This document shows, in pieces, positions 35,376 to 43,465 of a stretch of 64,000 nucleotides of DNA. Each line of letters begins with the position of its first letter. Within the stretch, counting starts at the first letter, position 1. The notes under the pieces were generated by a model. That model did not search any database, was not told where the DNA came from, and worked only from the letters and a program-made list of their open reading frames with translations. The translations under genes were made by a program, and so were the position numbers. Location of the stretch: NCBI GenBank assembly GCA_017550165.1, contig JAFZQH010000027.1, forward strand, positions 62,001 through 126,000, read 5' to 3'. Source of the stretch: Lachnospiraceae bacterium (GTDB lineage: Bacteria; Bacillota; Clostridia; Lachnospirales; Lachnospiraceae).

Positions 35376-36641
35376 TTACTTCGTAACAGCTGCAGTATGA
35401 TCTACATAGATCTTCTGAACGTCTGCTATACGTCCAAGGCCTTCGATCTGTGTGGTAACTTTGTCAAATGCCTTGGCAGCTGTAAACTGTGCGAACCATG
35501 ACTCTTCATCTTCCGGATCAGCCATATCGTTGTTAGCATGGTCACCTGCAACAACCATCAGCGGACGAAGGATAACGTTCTTGTAACCTGCATCCTTAAC
35601 AGCCTTGATAACTGATTCGCATGATGTGCTCTCGGGCTCACCCTCAACAGTACCGATGAATACATTCTTGTAACCGAGCTTGGTCATCTGAGCCTGCATC
35701 TGCTCGTAAGTAACCTTAGCATTGTGTGATGTTCCGTGTCCCATAAGAACAAATGCTGTTCCCTTGGAAGCTGCATCATTTGCATCTGTAAATCCTGCTG
35801 TCTTAACAGCTGCTGCTACAACGTGCTTTGCAACTGCTTCCTTATCAGCGTTAACCTCTGTGCCGCTTGCTCCAACTGCTCCGAGAAGGGGCTCAGCGAT
35901 CTTAACAGATGTGAATTTGCTCTTAACCTTCTCTACGGCCTCAACCAGCTCGTCGTACTCAGCTCCGTGCATAAGGTGTGTAGGCTGGATAACCAGAGTC
36001 TTAACACCGTTCTTTTCTGCACGCTCAAGAGCCTGATCTACGTTATCGATCTTCTCACCGTCTCTTGCCTGGATGTGGTTGATGATGATCTGAGCTGTAA
36101 ATGCTCTTCTTACTGCCCATCCTGAGTTAGCTGCTGCGATAGCCTTCTCGATGCCGCCGATATCCTGAGCGCGGCTGTCATTAAATGAAGTACCGAAGGA
36201 TACAACCAGTATCTCCTTCTCACCGATGTTGTCCTGATTTAAAGGATCATCCTTGGATGCGTCACCTGTGTCTCTTCCGAAGTAATCGGGATCAGCCTCT
36301 TCACCCTCAACCAGTTCCTTCTGTGCATCTGTCAGCTTATCCCATGCATCCTTTGCAGCCTTACACTGCTCGTCTGTCTTATCGTTACGCTCCTGTACAT
36401 AGATGGCATCGATAAGATCTGCAACCTTCTTAGCTGCTTCCTTGTCTGCATCTGAAGCTGCACCTGATGAAGCTGCTGCGCTTGATGCTGCAGATGAAGC
36501 TGCTGATGATGCTGCTGCGCTAGAGCCTGCTGCGCTTGACTTAGCTGCAGAACTTGATGCAGCACCGCCGGAACCGCCGCAGCCTGCAAGCAGAGCACCT
36601 GCCATAAGCACTGCAAGTAACGATGAACCTACTTTTCTCAT
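35376..36641 (-). CDS. cbiK: Lipid-anchored sirohydrochlorin cobaltochelatase
   Basis: 421 residues. CbiK inserts Co2+ into sirohydrochlorin, the entry step of the anaerobic cobalamin path. Chelatase domain about 150-421: VSFGTSFNDSRAQDIGGIE, metal-site HLMHG, LMGHGTSHNAK and VVAGDHANND. Unusually for the pathway it begins with a signal peptide and lipobox LLAGC (Cys about 21), a 35-residue Ser/Ala linker and a short helical insert, so the enzyme should be outside the membrane. Extracytoplasmic CbiK forms are known in Desulfovibrio. ATG 36641 has GGGAGG; the frame further upstream is riboswitch. First gene of the operon. Confidence 0.92.
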   Translation of the reverse strand: MRKVGSSLLAVLMAGALLAGCGGSGGAASSSAAKSSAAGSSAAASSAASSAASSAAASSGAASDADKEAAKKVADLIDAIYVQERNDKTDEQCKAAKDAWDKLTDAQKELVEGEEADPDYFGRDTGDASKDDPLNQDNIGEKEILVVSFGTSFNDSRAQDIGGIEKAIAAANSGWAVRRAFTAQIIINHIQARDGEKIDNVDQALERAEKNGVKTLVIQPTHLMHGAEYDELVEAVEKVKSKFTSVKIAEPLLGAVGASGTEVNADKEAVAKHVVAAAVKTAGFTDANDAASKGTAFVLMGHGTSHNAKVTYEQMQAQMTKLGYKNVFIGTVEGEPESTSCESVIKAVKDAGYKNVILRPLMVVAGDHANNDMADPEDEESWFAQFTAAKAFDKVTTQIEGLGRIADVQKIYVDHTAAVTK

Positions 36642-36744
36642 TAAAATTCCTCCCTTGAAAATAAAGTATAGGTATTCTTTTTTAATAATAAAAACGGCCA
36701 CTTTGCAAAAACGCAAAATGGCCGCAGTTATTCCCATCACAAAA

Positions 36745-36920
36745 AATCGCACATCACCAAGTCTTCTGGCTCGCATACTATGGGAGAGCACATCTCCCGC
36801 GGATTCGGACAACCTTCTCATGGCATCCCACAATGGCGAATTACTTCCGTCCGTCTCCTCATATGCATACAGCTTACGGGTTAAGCTCCGGATTCACACC
36901 GGATTCCTTTTAATCCTTGT
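36745..36920 (-). promoter_or_regulatory. Cobalamin riboswitch
   Basis: On the minus strand, in order: GGAATCCGGTGTGAATCC, a GCCATTG element resembling the B12 box, and GAGCCAGAAGACTTGG. These match the conserved 5' core, B12-box region and 3' element of the cobalamin riboswitch class. Between the promoter at 36983-37011 and the cbiK ribosome site; ligand binding would shut down the operon. Exact ends are approximate. Confidence 0.88.
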
Positions 36921-36982
36921 CCCTTTGCCCTCTGATAAAAAGGGACAGGGAAAATGATATGACTTATTGAATTATGAACAAA

Positions 36983-37011
36983 ATAATATACTCTTATTCC
37001 TTATTTGTCAA
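36983..37011 (-). promoter_or_regulatory. Promoter of the cobalamin operon
   Basis: Minus strand -35 TTGACA (37006-37011), 17-base spacer, -10 TATTAT (36983-36988). Start predicted near 36976, upstream of the riboswitch. Confidence 0.75.
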
Positions 37012-37119
37012 TGAAAATATGCTTATTTTTATAATTATTACAAAAGAATTAACAAAATTATCAGACAATAGATTCTTGCATGTATTATTTGTAAGGTTTT
37101 TTGTAATTTTATAAAATTG

Positions 37120-37148
37120 TTGATATTTGTAATAATTTATGATAATAT
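37120..37148 (+). promoter_or_regulatory. Strong promoter of a short membrane-peptide gene
   Basis: -35 TTGATA (37120-37125), 17-base spacer, -10 TAATAT (37143-37148). Transcript would start near 37155, at the first base of a 7-bp hairpin (GTTGTCA/TGACAAC, 37155-37177). Confidence 0.7.
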
Positions 37149-37186
37149 CCATATGTTGTCACTCCCAATCTGACAACAGAAAGGGG

Positions 37187-37282
37187 GTGTTTCCTATAGA
37201 TCTTCTTGTTTCATTAGTAGTTTCTGTCATGGCAGGTATTATCAGTTTTTATATCTGCAAGTGGTGGGATGGAAAACAGTAG
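37187..37282 (+). CDS. Very short hydrophobic peptide, type I toxin-like
   Basis: 31 codons from GTG 37187 to TAG 37280, directly at a GGGGG ribosome-like run. Residues 4-24 are one strongly hydrophobic helix (LLVSLVVSVMAGIISFYI), followed by CKWWDGKQ. Size, a single membrane helix with a Lys/Trp-rich end, a private strong promoter, a 5' hairpin and a tight terminator all resemble type I toxin mRNAs and a family of unannotated clostridial peptides. The start is uncertain because the GGGGG overlaps it. No antisense RNA promoter was firmly identified, so toxin status is a hypothesis. Confidence 0.55.
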   Translation: MFPIDLLVSLVVSVMAGIISFYICKWWDGKQ

Positions 37283-37299
37283 TGACAATCCGCCCAACG

Positions 37300-37333
37300 A
37301 AAAAACCGGGGTACAGCAGACCCCGGTTTTTTC
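37300..37333 (+). terminator. Rho-independent terminator
   Basis: AACCGGGGT-ACAGCAG-ACCCCGGTT stem followed by a T run, ending the short membrane-peptide transcript (about 180 bases in total). Confidence 0.85.
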
Positions 37334-37401
37334 TGTTTCCCATAGAAAAACTTCTTGTTTCTTTTATGTGCACATACTAACATATCATTTTTATTTTGTC
37401 T

Positions 37402-37429
37402 AGCACATTTTTTTAAAGTGTGCTACAAT
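37402..37429 (+). promoter_or_regulatory. Candidate operator and -10 box of the Hpt gene
   Basis: Inverted repeat AGCACA...TGTGCT (37402-37424) running straight into TACAAT (37424-37429). No good -35 lies at the right distance, so the promoter may need an activator or be weak. Confidence 0.4.
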
Positions 37430-37462
37430 TTTCGTAGTTGAATTTCGTTTGGAGGTTTACTT

Positions 37463-37816
37463 ATGGATGATAATACAAGAGCAATGCTGGAGAGCTGCGG
37501 CGTTAACATTAAGGTAACCATGGAGCGGTTCATGGGAAAGGAAGAGCTCCTCTTCAAGTTCTTAAAGAAATTCACAGCGGATGAGAGTTACAGCAATCTC
37601 ATCAGGACCATGGATGAGAAGAACTTCGAGGAAGCTTTCAGTCATGCACATACATTAAAAGGAGTATCAGCGAACTTAGGGCTGGGTAATCTAACCGAGA
37701 GTTCATCGGCCTTGACCGAAAAGCTCCGCGCCAAGGACTACACCGATTACAAAGGCATGGTGGAGAAGATCAAAGCCGACTACGCAGATGCGATGGATAT
37801 GATATCTAAGTTATAG
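37463..37816 (+). CDS. Hpt-domain phosphotransfer protein
   Basis: 117-residue stand-alone histidine phosphotransfer domain: a four-helix bundle with the phosphorylated histidine in AHTLKGVSANLGL (about 60). Usually relays phosphate between receiver domains of a hybrid kinase and a response regulator; neither partner is nearby, so it is an orphan. ATG 37463 has GGAGG at 7 bases. Transcribed alone, closed by the terminator at 37829. Confidence 0.9.
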   Translation: MDDNTRAMLESCGVNIKVTMERFMGKEELLFKFLKKFTADESYSNLIRTMDEKNFEEAFSHAHTLKGVSANLGLGNLTESSSALTEKLRAKDYTDYKGMVEKIKADYADAMDMISKL

Positions 37817-37828
37817 AACAAATTCGTA

Positions 37829-37854
37829 GAAATCCCGAGAGGGATTTCTTTTTT
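37829..37854 (+). terminator. Rho-independent terminator after the Hpt gene
   Basis: GAAATCCC-GAGA-GGGATTTC stem and six T. Lies between the convergent Hpt and scpB genes. Confidence 0.85.
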
Positions 37855-37862
37855 GCGCGATT

Positions 37863-38429
37863 TCATATATCCAGCCTTAGCTGCACTTCCTGCTCCGCCT
37901 GATTCTTAAATTCATCAATCATGTCGGGATTAAAGCCCGGCAGGTCATCCACGCCGGTCAAGCCGAAGCTTCTTAAGAACTCTTCCGTAGTTCCCAGTAA
38001 AATAGGCCTTCCGGGAACGTTAAGACGCCCCACCTCCTTTACCAGGCCATACTCCATCAGCTTGTTGACAGAGTGATCACAGGATACACCCCTGATCTTC
38101 TCGATCTCACCCTTGGTCACAGGCTGCTTGTAAGCAATGATGGACAGGGTCTCCAAAAGAACATCCGTCATTATGTATTTCTTGGGCTGCTTGGCGATCT
38201 TAACCAGATAATCATAGAGCTCCGACTTGGTACACATCTGGTATGCCCCTTCCAGCTCAATGATCTTGATGCCTCTTCCCTCCGACTCATACTCGGAAGC
38301 CAGAGCCTCAACGATCTCCTTGGTCTCCTCTTCAGACAGCTCCACAGCTGCCGCGATCTTTCCTAATTCCACTGCGGTCCCGAAGGTGAACAAAATCGCC
38401 TCCACCGCCGCTCTTTTTTCCTTATCCAT
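37863..38429 (-). CDS. scpB: Segregation and condensation protein B
   Basis: 188-residue winged-helix partner in the SMC-ScpAB condensin, which organises and separates the chromosome. Family features: MDKEKRAAVEAILFTFG start, LETLSIIAYKQPVTKGEIEKIRG (about 90) and GRPILLGTTEEFLRSFGL. Last gene of the scpA-scpB pair, 5 bases after scpA. Confidence 0.95.
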   Translation of the reverse strand: MDKEKRAAVEAILFTFGTAVELGKIAAAVELSEEETKEIVEALASEYESEGRGIKIIELEGAYQMCTKSELYDYLVKIAKQPKKYIMTDVLLETLSIIAYKQPVTKGEIEKIRGVSCDHSVNKLMEYGLVKEVGRLNVPGRPILLGTTEEFLRSFGLTGVDDLPGFNPDMIDEFKNQAEQEVQLRLDI

Positions 38430-38434
38430 AATAC

Positions 38435-39175
38435 TTATACCCTTATTAAAAATATATCATCGAAAAGCTCTGTCTGCTTTACTTTTACTTTCCCGCTCTT
38501 GATCATCTCAAGCACAACAAGGAAGGACACGATGATCTCCGTCTTCCCTGCCCCATCCGTCAGCAGGTCCGTAAACATACAGGTATCGTGCTCCTTGATA
38601 TAGGCCTCAATGAAAATGGTCTTCTCCTCCACGGAGAACTCCTCTTTCTCAATGGTCCCGAACTTGCTCCTCACCGGGTCCACCCGGCCGGCCTGACGCT
38701 TTATAAGGCTCTTAAATAGGTTGTTAAGCCCCGTTAAGGTGACCCCGTCTAAGAGCTGCTCTAAGTCCACCGGTTCCTCATAGTCCAATATCTCCTGAGG
38801 CACAGTAGACTCCTTATATAGCACCTGTGACCCGTCAATATACCGATCCTTAAGATCATAGGAGATGTACTTGTACATCTTGTATTCCAGCAGCTTTTCC
38901 ACCAGCTCGGCCCTAGGGTCGATCTCCTCGCCTTCCTCATCCACCTGCCGGGGCAGAAGCATTTTCGCCTTAATATCAAGAAGCGTCGCCGCCATCACCA
39001 GGAACTCGCTCCGTATATCCATGTCGGCTTCTGAACTTGCATTAATATACTCCAAATACTGCTCCGTGATCTCCGCGATGGGGATGTCGAAGATATTAAC
39101 CTTATTCTTATCTATCAAATGAAGAAGCAGGTCCAGAGGCCCGTCAAAAGCCTCCAGCTTCACCGAAATACTCAT
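38435..39175 (-). CDS. scpA: Segregation and condensation protein A
   Basis: 246-residue kleisin subunit of the SMC condensin. N-terminal FDGPLDLLLHLIDKNKVNIF and C-terminal winged helix (VSFLVVLEMIKSGKVKV) are both intact. Start overlaps the phosphoesterase stop by four bases, tying chromosome segregation genes to that neighbour. Confidence 0.95.
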   Translation of the reverse strand: MSISVKLEAFDGPLDLLLHLIDKNKVNIFDIPIAEITEQYLEYINASSEADMDIRSEFLVMAATLLDIKAKMLLPRQVDEEGEEIDPRAELVEKLLEYKMYKYISYDLKDRYIDGSQVLYKESTVPQEILDYEEPVDLEQLLDGVTLTGLNNLFKSLIKRQAGRVDPVRSKFGTIEKEEFSVEEKTIFIEAYIKEHDTCMFTDLLTDGAGKTEIIVSFLVVLEMIKSGKVKVKQTELFDDIFLIRV

Positions 39176-40092
39176 AAACTACCAACCTTTATCATAACAA
39201 CTTCCGCCCGGTTAAAGATCCGGATGTTCACCGAATGGGTCCCTATCCCCCTGCTCACCATCAGGGCGCGCCCATCCTTGTTATAGTACATTCCCCCGCT
39301 GTATTTGGGGAACAAATGAAACTGCGGCGAGATCACTCCACCCACAAAAGGCAGCCTCATCACTCCTCCGTGGAGATGACCGGAGAAAGCCAGGTCGGCG
39401 CCCCAGTCCATGTATGCGTCAAAATAATCAGGATTATGGGCAATGAGGAGCTTTAACGAGTCCCCTGAATCCGCTGCGGGACCCAGCTTGCCGGTGATAT
39501 AATCCTTCTCCATTGTGATCTTTTCGAACCTCTCGTAATAGGGCTTTTCAATATCCAGCCCATAGATGCTAACCGGCGTCCCCTTAACCTCGATATCCTC
39601 ACGGGAGTCAACCAGATAATTGATCCCGGCATCTCTGAGAGCCTCCCCGAGATGCTCATAGGCATCTCCGAACTTTTCCCGCCTGCGGTACAACCTGGAC
39701 TCGTGGTTGCCGTTACCGTAAAAAACGGGGTATTTCTTGGCCAGCCTTGAAAGCAGCCGGATCATTTTCTCATAAGGTTCATTGCCCGAGATAAAGGTGC
39801 CGTCATCTTCAAAATGCCCCTCGAAGGTGTACTCCCACCTGGCCGTCAGCATATCTCCGGCGCAAATGATGATATCCGGCGCTGCCCTGTCGATGGCATC
39901 ATATAGCTTATTATTATCCTCGCCGTAGATCTTGCCGTGAAGGTCCGCCAGCACCGCGATCTTAAACCCCTCACCTTTCAGCTTGGGCGTGGGGAAGGCG
40001 TACTCCGAGACCCGAAAGATCCTCATCTCGCGGTACAACAAACCTACGACAACTATGACAACTGCAACAATTATCAATATAACATATTGCAT
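39172..40092 (-). CDS. Membrane-anchored metallophosphoesterase
   Basis: 306 residues. One N-terminal membrane helix (3-19) and a calcineurin-like phosphoesterase domain with its metal motifs: VLADLHG (about 49), CAGDML (about 76), GNHES (about 127), LIAHNPD (about 212) and SGHLHGG (about 236). Resembles YkuE/YaeI-type enzymes; substrate (lipid or other phosphoester) not known. First gene before scpA and scpB. Confidence 0.88.
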   Translation of the reverse strand: MQYVILIIVAVVIVVVGLLYREMRIFRVSEYAFPTPKLKGEGFKIAVLADLHGKIYGEDNNKLYDAIDRAAPDIIICAGDMLTARWEYTFEGHFEDDGTFISGNEPYEKMIRLLSRLAKKYPVFYGNGNHESRLYRRREKFGDAYEHLGEALRDAGINYLVDSREDIEVKGTPVSIYGLDIEKPYYERFEKITMEKDYITGKLGPAADSGDSLKLLIAHNPDYFDAYMDWGADLAFSGHLHGGVMRLPFVGGVISPQFHLFPKYSGGMYYNKDGRALMVSRGIGTHSVNIRIFNRAEVVMIKVGSL

Positions 40093-40112
40093 ACCCTACT
40101 CCAAACAGGTTT

Positions 40113-40137
40113 AAGACAGGGGACGGTTCTCTGTCTT
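40113..40137. repeat. Type B palindrome
   Basis: Single copy (AAGACAG...CTGTCTT around GGGACGGTTCT) between cls and the phosphoesterase gene, 20 bases from each gene end. Confidence 0.85.
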
Positions 40138-40154
40138 ATCGTCCCCTATCATCT

Positions 40155-41753
40155 CTACAGTACCGGTGCGAAAAGCCTCAGAAACGCTGCCGCCGCCCTC
40201 TTTAACAAGGGCTTGTCCTTGCAGAACTCCAGCGTGATCTCCCTGCTCTGGTCCTGGGTCGCAAGGAAATCCCTCTTCACATCCATCACCGAATCCGTCT
40301 TATACATCCAGCACCCGCATTCAAAATGCATATACAGGCTCCTGAAATCAAGATTGATAGACCCCACCGTGGCAATCTCATCATCGCATACAAAAGACTT
40401 GGCGTGGATAAATCCCGGCGTGAACTGGTAAACCTTCACCCCCGCCTTGATCAACCGCTCGTAGTACGACTGGGTCAGCATATAGATCGTGGGCTTGTCC
40501 GGGATCTCCGGCGTAATGACCCGGATATCCACCCCCGACTTGGCGGCAATGCAGATGGTAGTCATCATCTCATTGCCTATTATAAGGTAAGGAGTGATGA
40601 TATAGCAATAATGCTTTGCCCGGGAAATAATGTTCCGATACACATTTTCCCCGATATACTCCTTAGTCAGCGGGGAATCACAGTAAGGCTGAACATAACC
40701 ATCTGCCCCTGTACTTCGATCAAGCTTTGTGTCTTCACCAGGGCTCTCAGGGATTTCTTCCTTGTAATCCTCTTGTGGCCGCATTTTCAGGAGCTCCTCC
40801 TCCGGCGTCTCCACCCCGGTTATATACTCCCACATTGACAGGAACATACAGGTAAAGCTCCACACCGCCGGGCCTTTAAGCATGATCCCGGTGTCCTTCC
40901 AGTAGCCGAAACGCACGATGGCATTGATGTATTCGTCCGCCAGGTTGATCCCCCCGGTAAATGCTGTGTGTCCGTCCACCACCAGGATCTTTCTGTGATT
41001 CCTGTTGTTCATGATAACGGACATCACGGGCCTGTATGGATTAAATGCGGCGCATTTGATGCCCTTGGCCTGAAGGACCTTGTAATAGTGAGCCGGCAGG
41101 TAGCTGATGCTTCCCACATCGTCGTAGGTCAGGCGCACGTCCACGCCCTCCTTTACCTTCTGCTCCAATATCTCCAGCACGGAATCCCACATCACGCCTG
41201 TATTGATAATGAAGAATTCCATGAAGATAAAATGCTTGGCTTTCCTTAATTCCTTAAGCATATCCGGGAACATGGCCTCCCCGGACTCGTAATACTTGTT
41301 ATACGTATCCTTCCAAAGGGGATACCCCGCCCATTTGGTGATATAGTCCGTCTGCCGCGCCACGGAAACATCCTCGGCCAGCACCTCCTCGTACGCCTGC
41401 CGATTGTTTATCCCCTCGCTTAAATATTTTGAATACTTCTTCTGTATCTCCGCATACTTCCTCCTCTTGTTCCTGGTCAGGCTGGCCCGCCCGAAAAGGA
41501 AGTAGATCGTAAGTCCGAACACGGGAAAAACAAGCATGGGAACTGACCATGCCAGCACATACGAGGGGTTGTAATCCCATTTTATAAGGTTTCTGAAAAC
41601 CATGATCACGCTGAGCACCAGAAAAACAATGCTGATAGCCTTGTAATACCAGCTTAAGATAAACATGGCGCCGCAGATCCAGAGGATCTGCAGCAGGATA
41701 GCTATGGAAACCAAAAAAATCCTGGAGAAAATCTTTTCAAGTGTCTTTTTCAT
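40155..41753 (-). CDS. cls: Cardiolipin synthase
   Basis: 532-residue phospholipase-D-type synthase condensing two phosphatidylglycerols into cardiolipin. Two N-terminal membrane helices (about 8-60) and two HKD sites: HRKILVVDG (about 252) and HAKSFVCDD (about 454). A variable Glu/Asp-rich insert of about 45 residues sits between them. Complete. Upstream, the surface-glycan cluster starts 60 bases away. Confidence 0.93.
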   Translation of the reverse strand: MKKTLEKIFSRIFLVSIAILLQILWICGAMFILSWYYKAISIVFLVLSVIMVFRNLIKWDYNPSYVLAWSVPMLVFPVFGLTIYFLFGRASLTRNKRRKYAEIQKKYSKYLSEGINNRQAYEEVLAEDVSVARQTDYITKWAGYPLWKDTYNKYYESGEAMFPDMLKELRKAKHFIFMEFFIINTGVMWDSVLEILEQKVKEGVDVRLTYDDVGSISYLPAHYYKVLQAKGIKCAAFNPYRPVMSVIMNNRNHRKILVVDGHTAFTGGINLADEYINAIVRFGYWKDTGIMLKGPAVWSFTCMFLSMWEYITGVETPEEELLKMRPQEDYKEEIPESPGEDTKLDRSTGADGYVQPYCDSPLTKEYIGENVYRNIISRAKHYCYIITPYLIIGNEMMTTICIAAKSGVDIRVITPEIPDKPTIYMLTQSYYERLIKAGVKVYQFTPGFIHAKSFVCDDEIATVGSINLDFRSLYMHFECGCWMYKTDSVMDVKRDFLATQDQSREITLEFCKDKPLLKRAAAAFLRLFAPVL

Positions 41754-41812
41754 AATCGAGTCCTAAACAATATTTATATGAAATAGTATATCATATTCAT
41801 GAAAATTCAAAT

Positions 41813-43453
41813 TCAAAATCTTTCTTTAAATCTGCAATCAGTATATTTCAATGACAGATTCGGATTATAATACGGGTCTCCCGCCGCGATGACACCGCCC
41901 CATTTTTCCCTGAAGACATGAGTCAACTCACCGTGAGTCGAAAAGAGCCGTCCCCATTGACTCACAACACAAACCTCCGCGAATGGCGTAAAGACATTCA
42001 GATACCTTTGTTGCCGAAGCTTTAAGCAAAATGACACATCCCGCAGTATATCTTCCTCAACCCCCATAAACTCAGCATCAAAACCGCCCACCGCCTCGAA
42101 CTTCTTTCGGCTTACCATCATGCAGGCGGAGCTTACGGCGCTCACGTTCCGGGCGTAGGTCAATGTCCCGAGAAAGCCTATAGCACCCTTTGGCGTCCCC
42201 TGAAAGACATATCCCGCAAGGCCCTCAGGTCCCATACCCAACACAATCCCTGCATGGGCAATTGACCCGTCCGGGTATCTTACCTTGGCTCCCACGGCGC
42301 CTACATCGTCCCGCTGGGCAAACATCAGCATTTCCTCCAGCCAATCGGAACTTATGATCTCACAGGACCCGTCGAGAAAGACAAGGTATTCCCCTTTCGC
42401 TCCGGAAAGAGCCTCTTCCAAAGCCTCCCGGGACGAATTTTCAAGGACCACCACCTCGAAATTATCATAGCTAGTCCCGGCCTTAACCGAGGAAATGCAC
42501 TGTTCCGGGGCACCCTCGTTCTCACAGGCTTTGACTATGACGGACACAAGGGGCCGTCCCATAAGAGGATACCTGATCCGATAGTGGGTCCGCACCTCCG
42601 GGGTCGAGGTAATCTCCGCCCCCTCAAAGCCCTTTTCCCGCAAATGAGCCGCAACCGCCCGGATCCCGGCATCTACCGCGTAATCCTTGACCGACAGGTC
42701 CCCGGCCACAGACCCGGAGTGGGCCCGCCAGTAATACAGCACTTTTGGAATATGAACGATGTGCCCGGCCCCGGAAGTCAGCCGCAGGATCAGGTCATGG
42801 TCCTGACTTCCGTCAAATTCAGGCCGCAGGAGCTTTTCCTCCCCCTCAGCCAATGACCTTTTAAAACATACAAAATGAGTAATATAATTGCAGGACCTTA
42901 AGTTATCCGGTGCAAAGTCCGGCTTCAAAAAGGCCATGTGGATCCAATCGATATTCCCTCTTTTAAAAATGACCTCGTCGCAGTAGAGGAAATCCGCATC
43001 ATTTTCGTTAATGGCCCTTGCGTACTCAAAGAGGGCATCCGGGTGAAGGATGTCGTCATGGTCCAAAAGACAAATGTAGTCCCCACCGGCCAGGTCCAAG
43101 CATTTGTTGGTGTTATCCGATATCCCATCATTTGTCTCGAACTTCTTGTAAATGATGCGGGAGTCCTTCTCCCCCAGTACGGTGCAGACCCGCTCCACGT
43201 ATGCGTGTGATGGGTCCGACCCATCGCCAAGGCACAGTTCCAGATTCTCGTAGGTCTGGCCAAGGACCGACATTATCATCTCATATAAGAAGTCCTCGGG
43301 AGTGTTAAAAAGAGGCACCAGCACAGAAAACTTGGGCCGCTTTTCAAAGGCCGCATTCTTCCTCTTCTCCCGCTCCCGCTCCGTGGGGAAGCTGTCTGTC
43401 CCGAAGGAGCGAAAAGCCCTTATCTGTTTTAATTTGTACAGAATCCTGTTCAT
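41813..43453 (-). CDS. Family 2 glycosyltransferase pair, altered near its C-terminus by a repeat-like segment
   Basis: 546 residues with two GT-A modules: about 40-270 (VLVPLFNTPEDFLYEM, LLDHDDILHPDA) and a shorter one about 315-510 (VSVIVKACEN, LVFLDGSCEIIS, VSSACMMVSRKKFEAVGGFD). Related rhamnan-type transferases have a HxESxSRG block after the last strand. Here residues about 496-514 read VSQWGRLFSTHGELT and are encoded by a dispersed-palindrome variant (41933-41965). The downstream part (REKWGG, YYNPNLSL) is again normal. The frame is open, but activity of the second module may be changed. First module lacks a clear membrane segment, so it is cytoplasmic. Confidence 0.85.
   Translation of the reverse strand: MNRILYKLKQIRAFRSFGTDSFPTEREREKRKNAAFEKRPKFSVLVPLFNTPEDFLYEMIMSVLGQTYENLELCLGDGSDPSHAYVERVCTVLGEKDSRIIYKKFETNDGISDNTNKCLDLAGGDYICLLDHDDILHPDALFEYARAINENDADFLYCDEVIFKRGNIDWIHMAFLKPDFAPDNLRSCNYITHFVCFKRSLAEGEEKLLRPEFDGSQDHDLILRLTSGAGHIVHIPKVLYYWRAHSGSVAGDLSVKDYAVDAGIRAVAAHLREKGFEGAEITSTPEVRTHYRIRYPLMGRPLVSVIVKACENEGAPEQCISSVKAGTSYDNFEVVVLENSSREALEEALSGAKGEYLVFLDGSCEIISSDWLEEMLMFAQRDDVGAVGAKVRYPDGSIAHAGIVLGMGPEGLAGYVFQGTPKGAIGFLGTLTYARNVSAVSSACMMVSRKKFEAVGGFDAEFMGVEEDILRDVSFCLKLRQQRYLNVFTPFAEVCVVSQWGRLFSTHGELTHVFREKWGGVIAAGDPYYNPNLSLKYTDCRFKERF
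41933..41965. repeat. Type C palindrome variant inside a coding region
   Basis: Arms GTGAGTC/GACTCAC around the GGGGACGG core (read on the minus strand: GTGAGTCAATGGGGACGG then CTCTTTTCGACTCAC). Same core and layout as types A and B, but a different end sequence. Confidence 0.75.
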
Positions 43454-43465
43454 ATCAAAACATCC

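Noticed and set aside
36642..36833. Upstream in-frame extension of cbiK by 64 codons
   Set aside because: The region is the cobalamin riboswitch, and a strong ribosome site plus lipoprotein signal peptide set the start at 36641.
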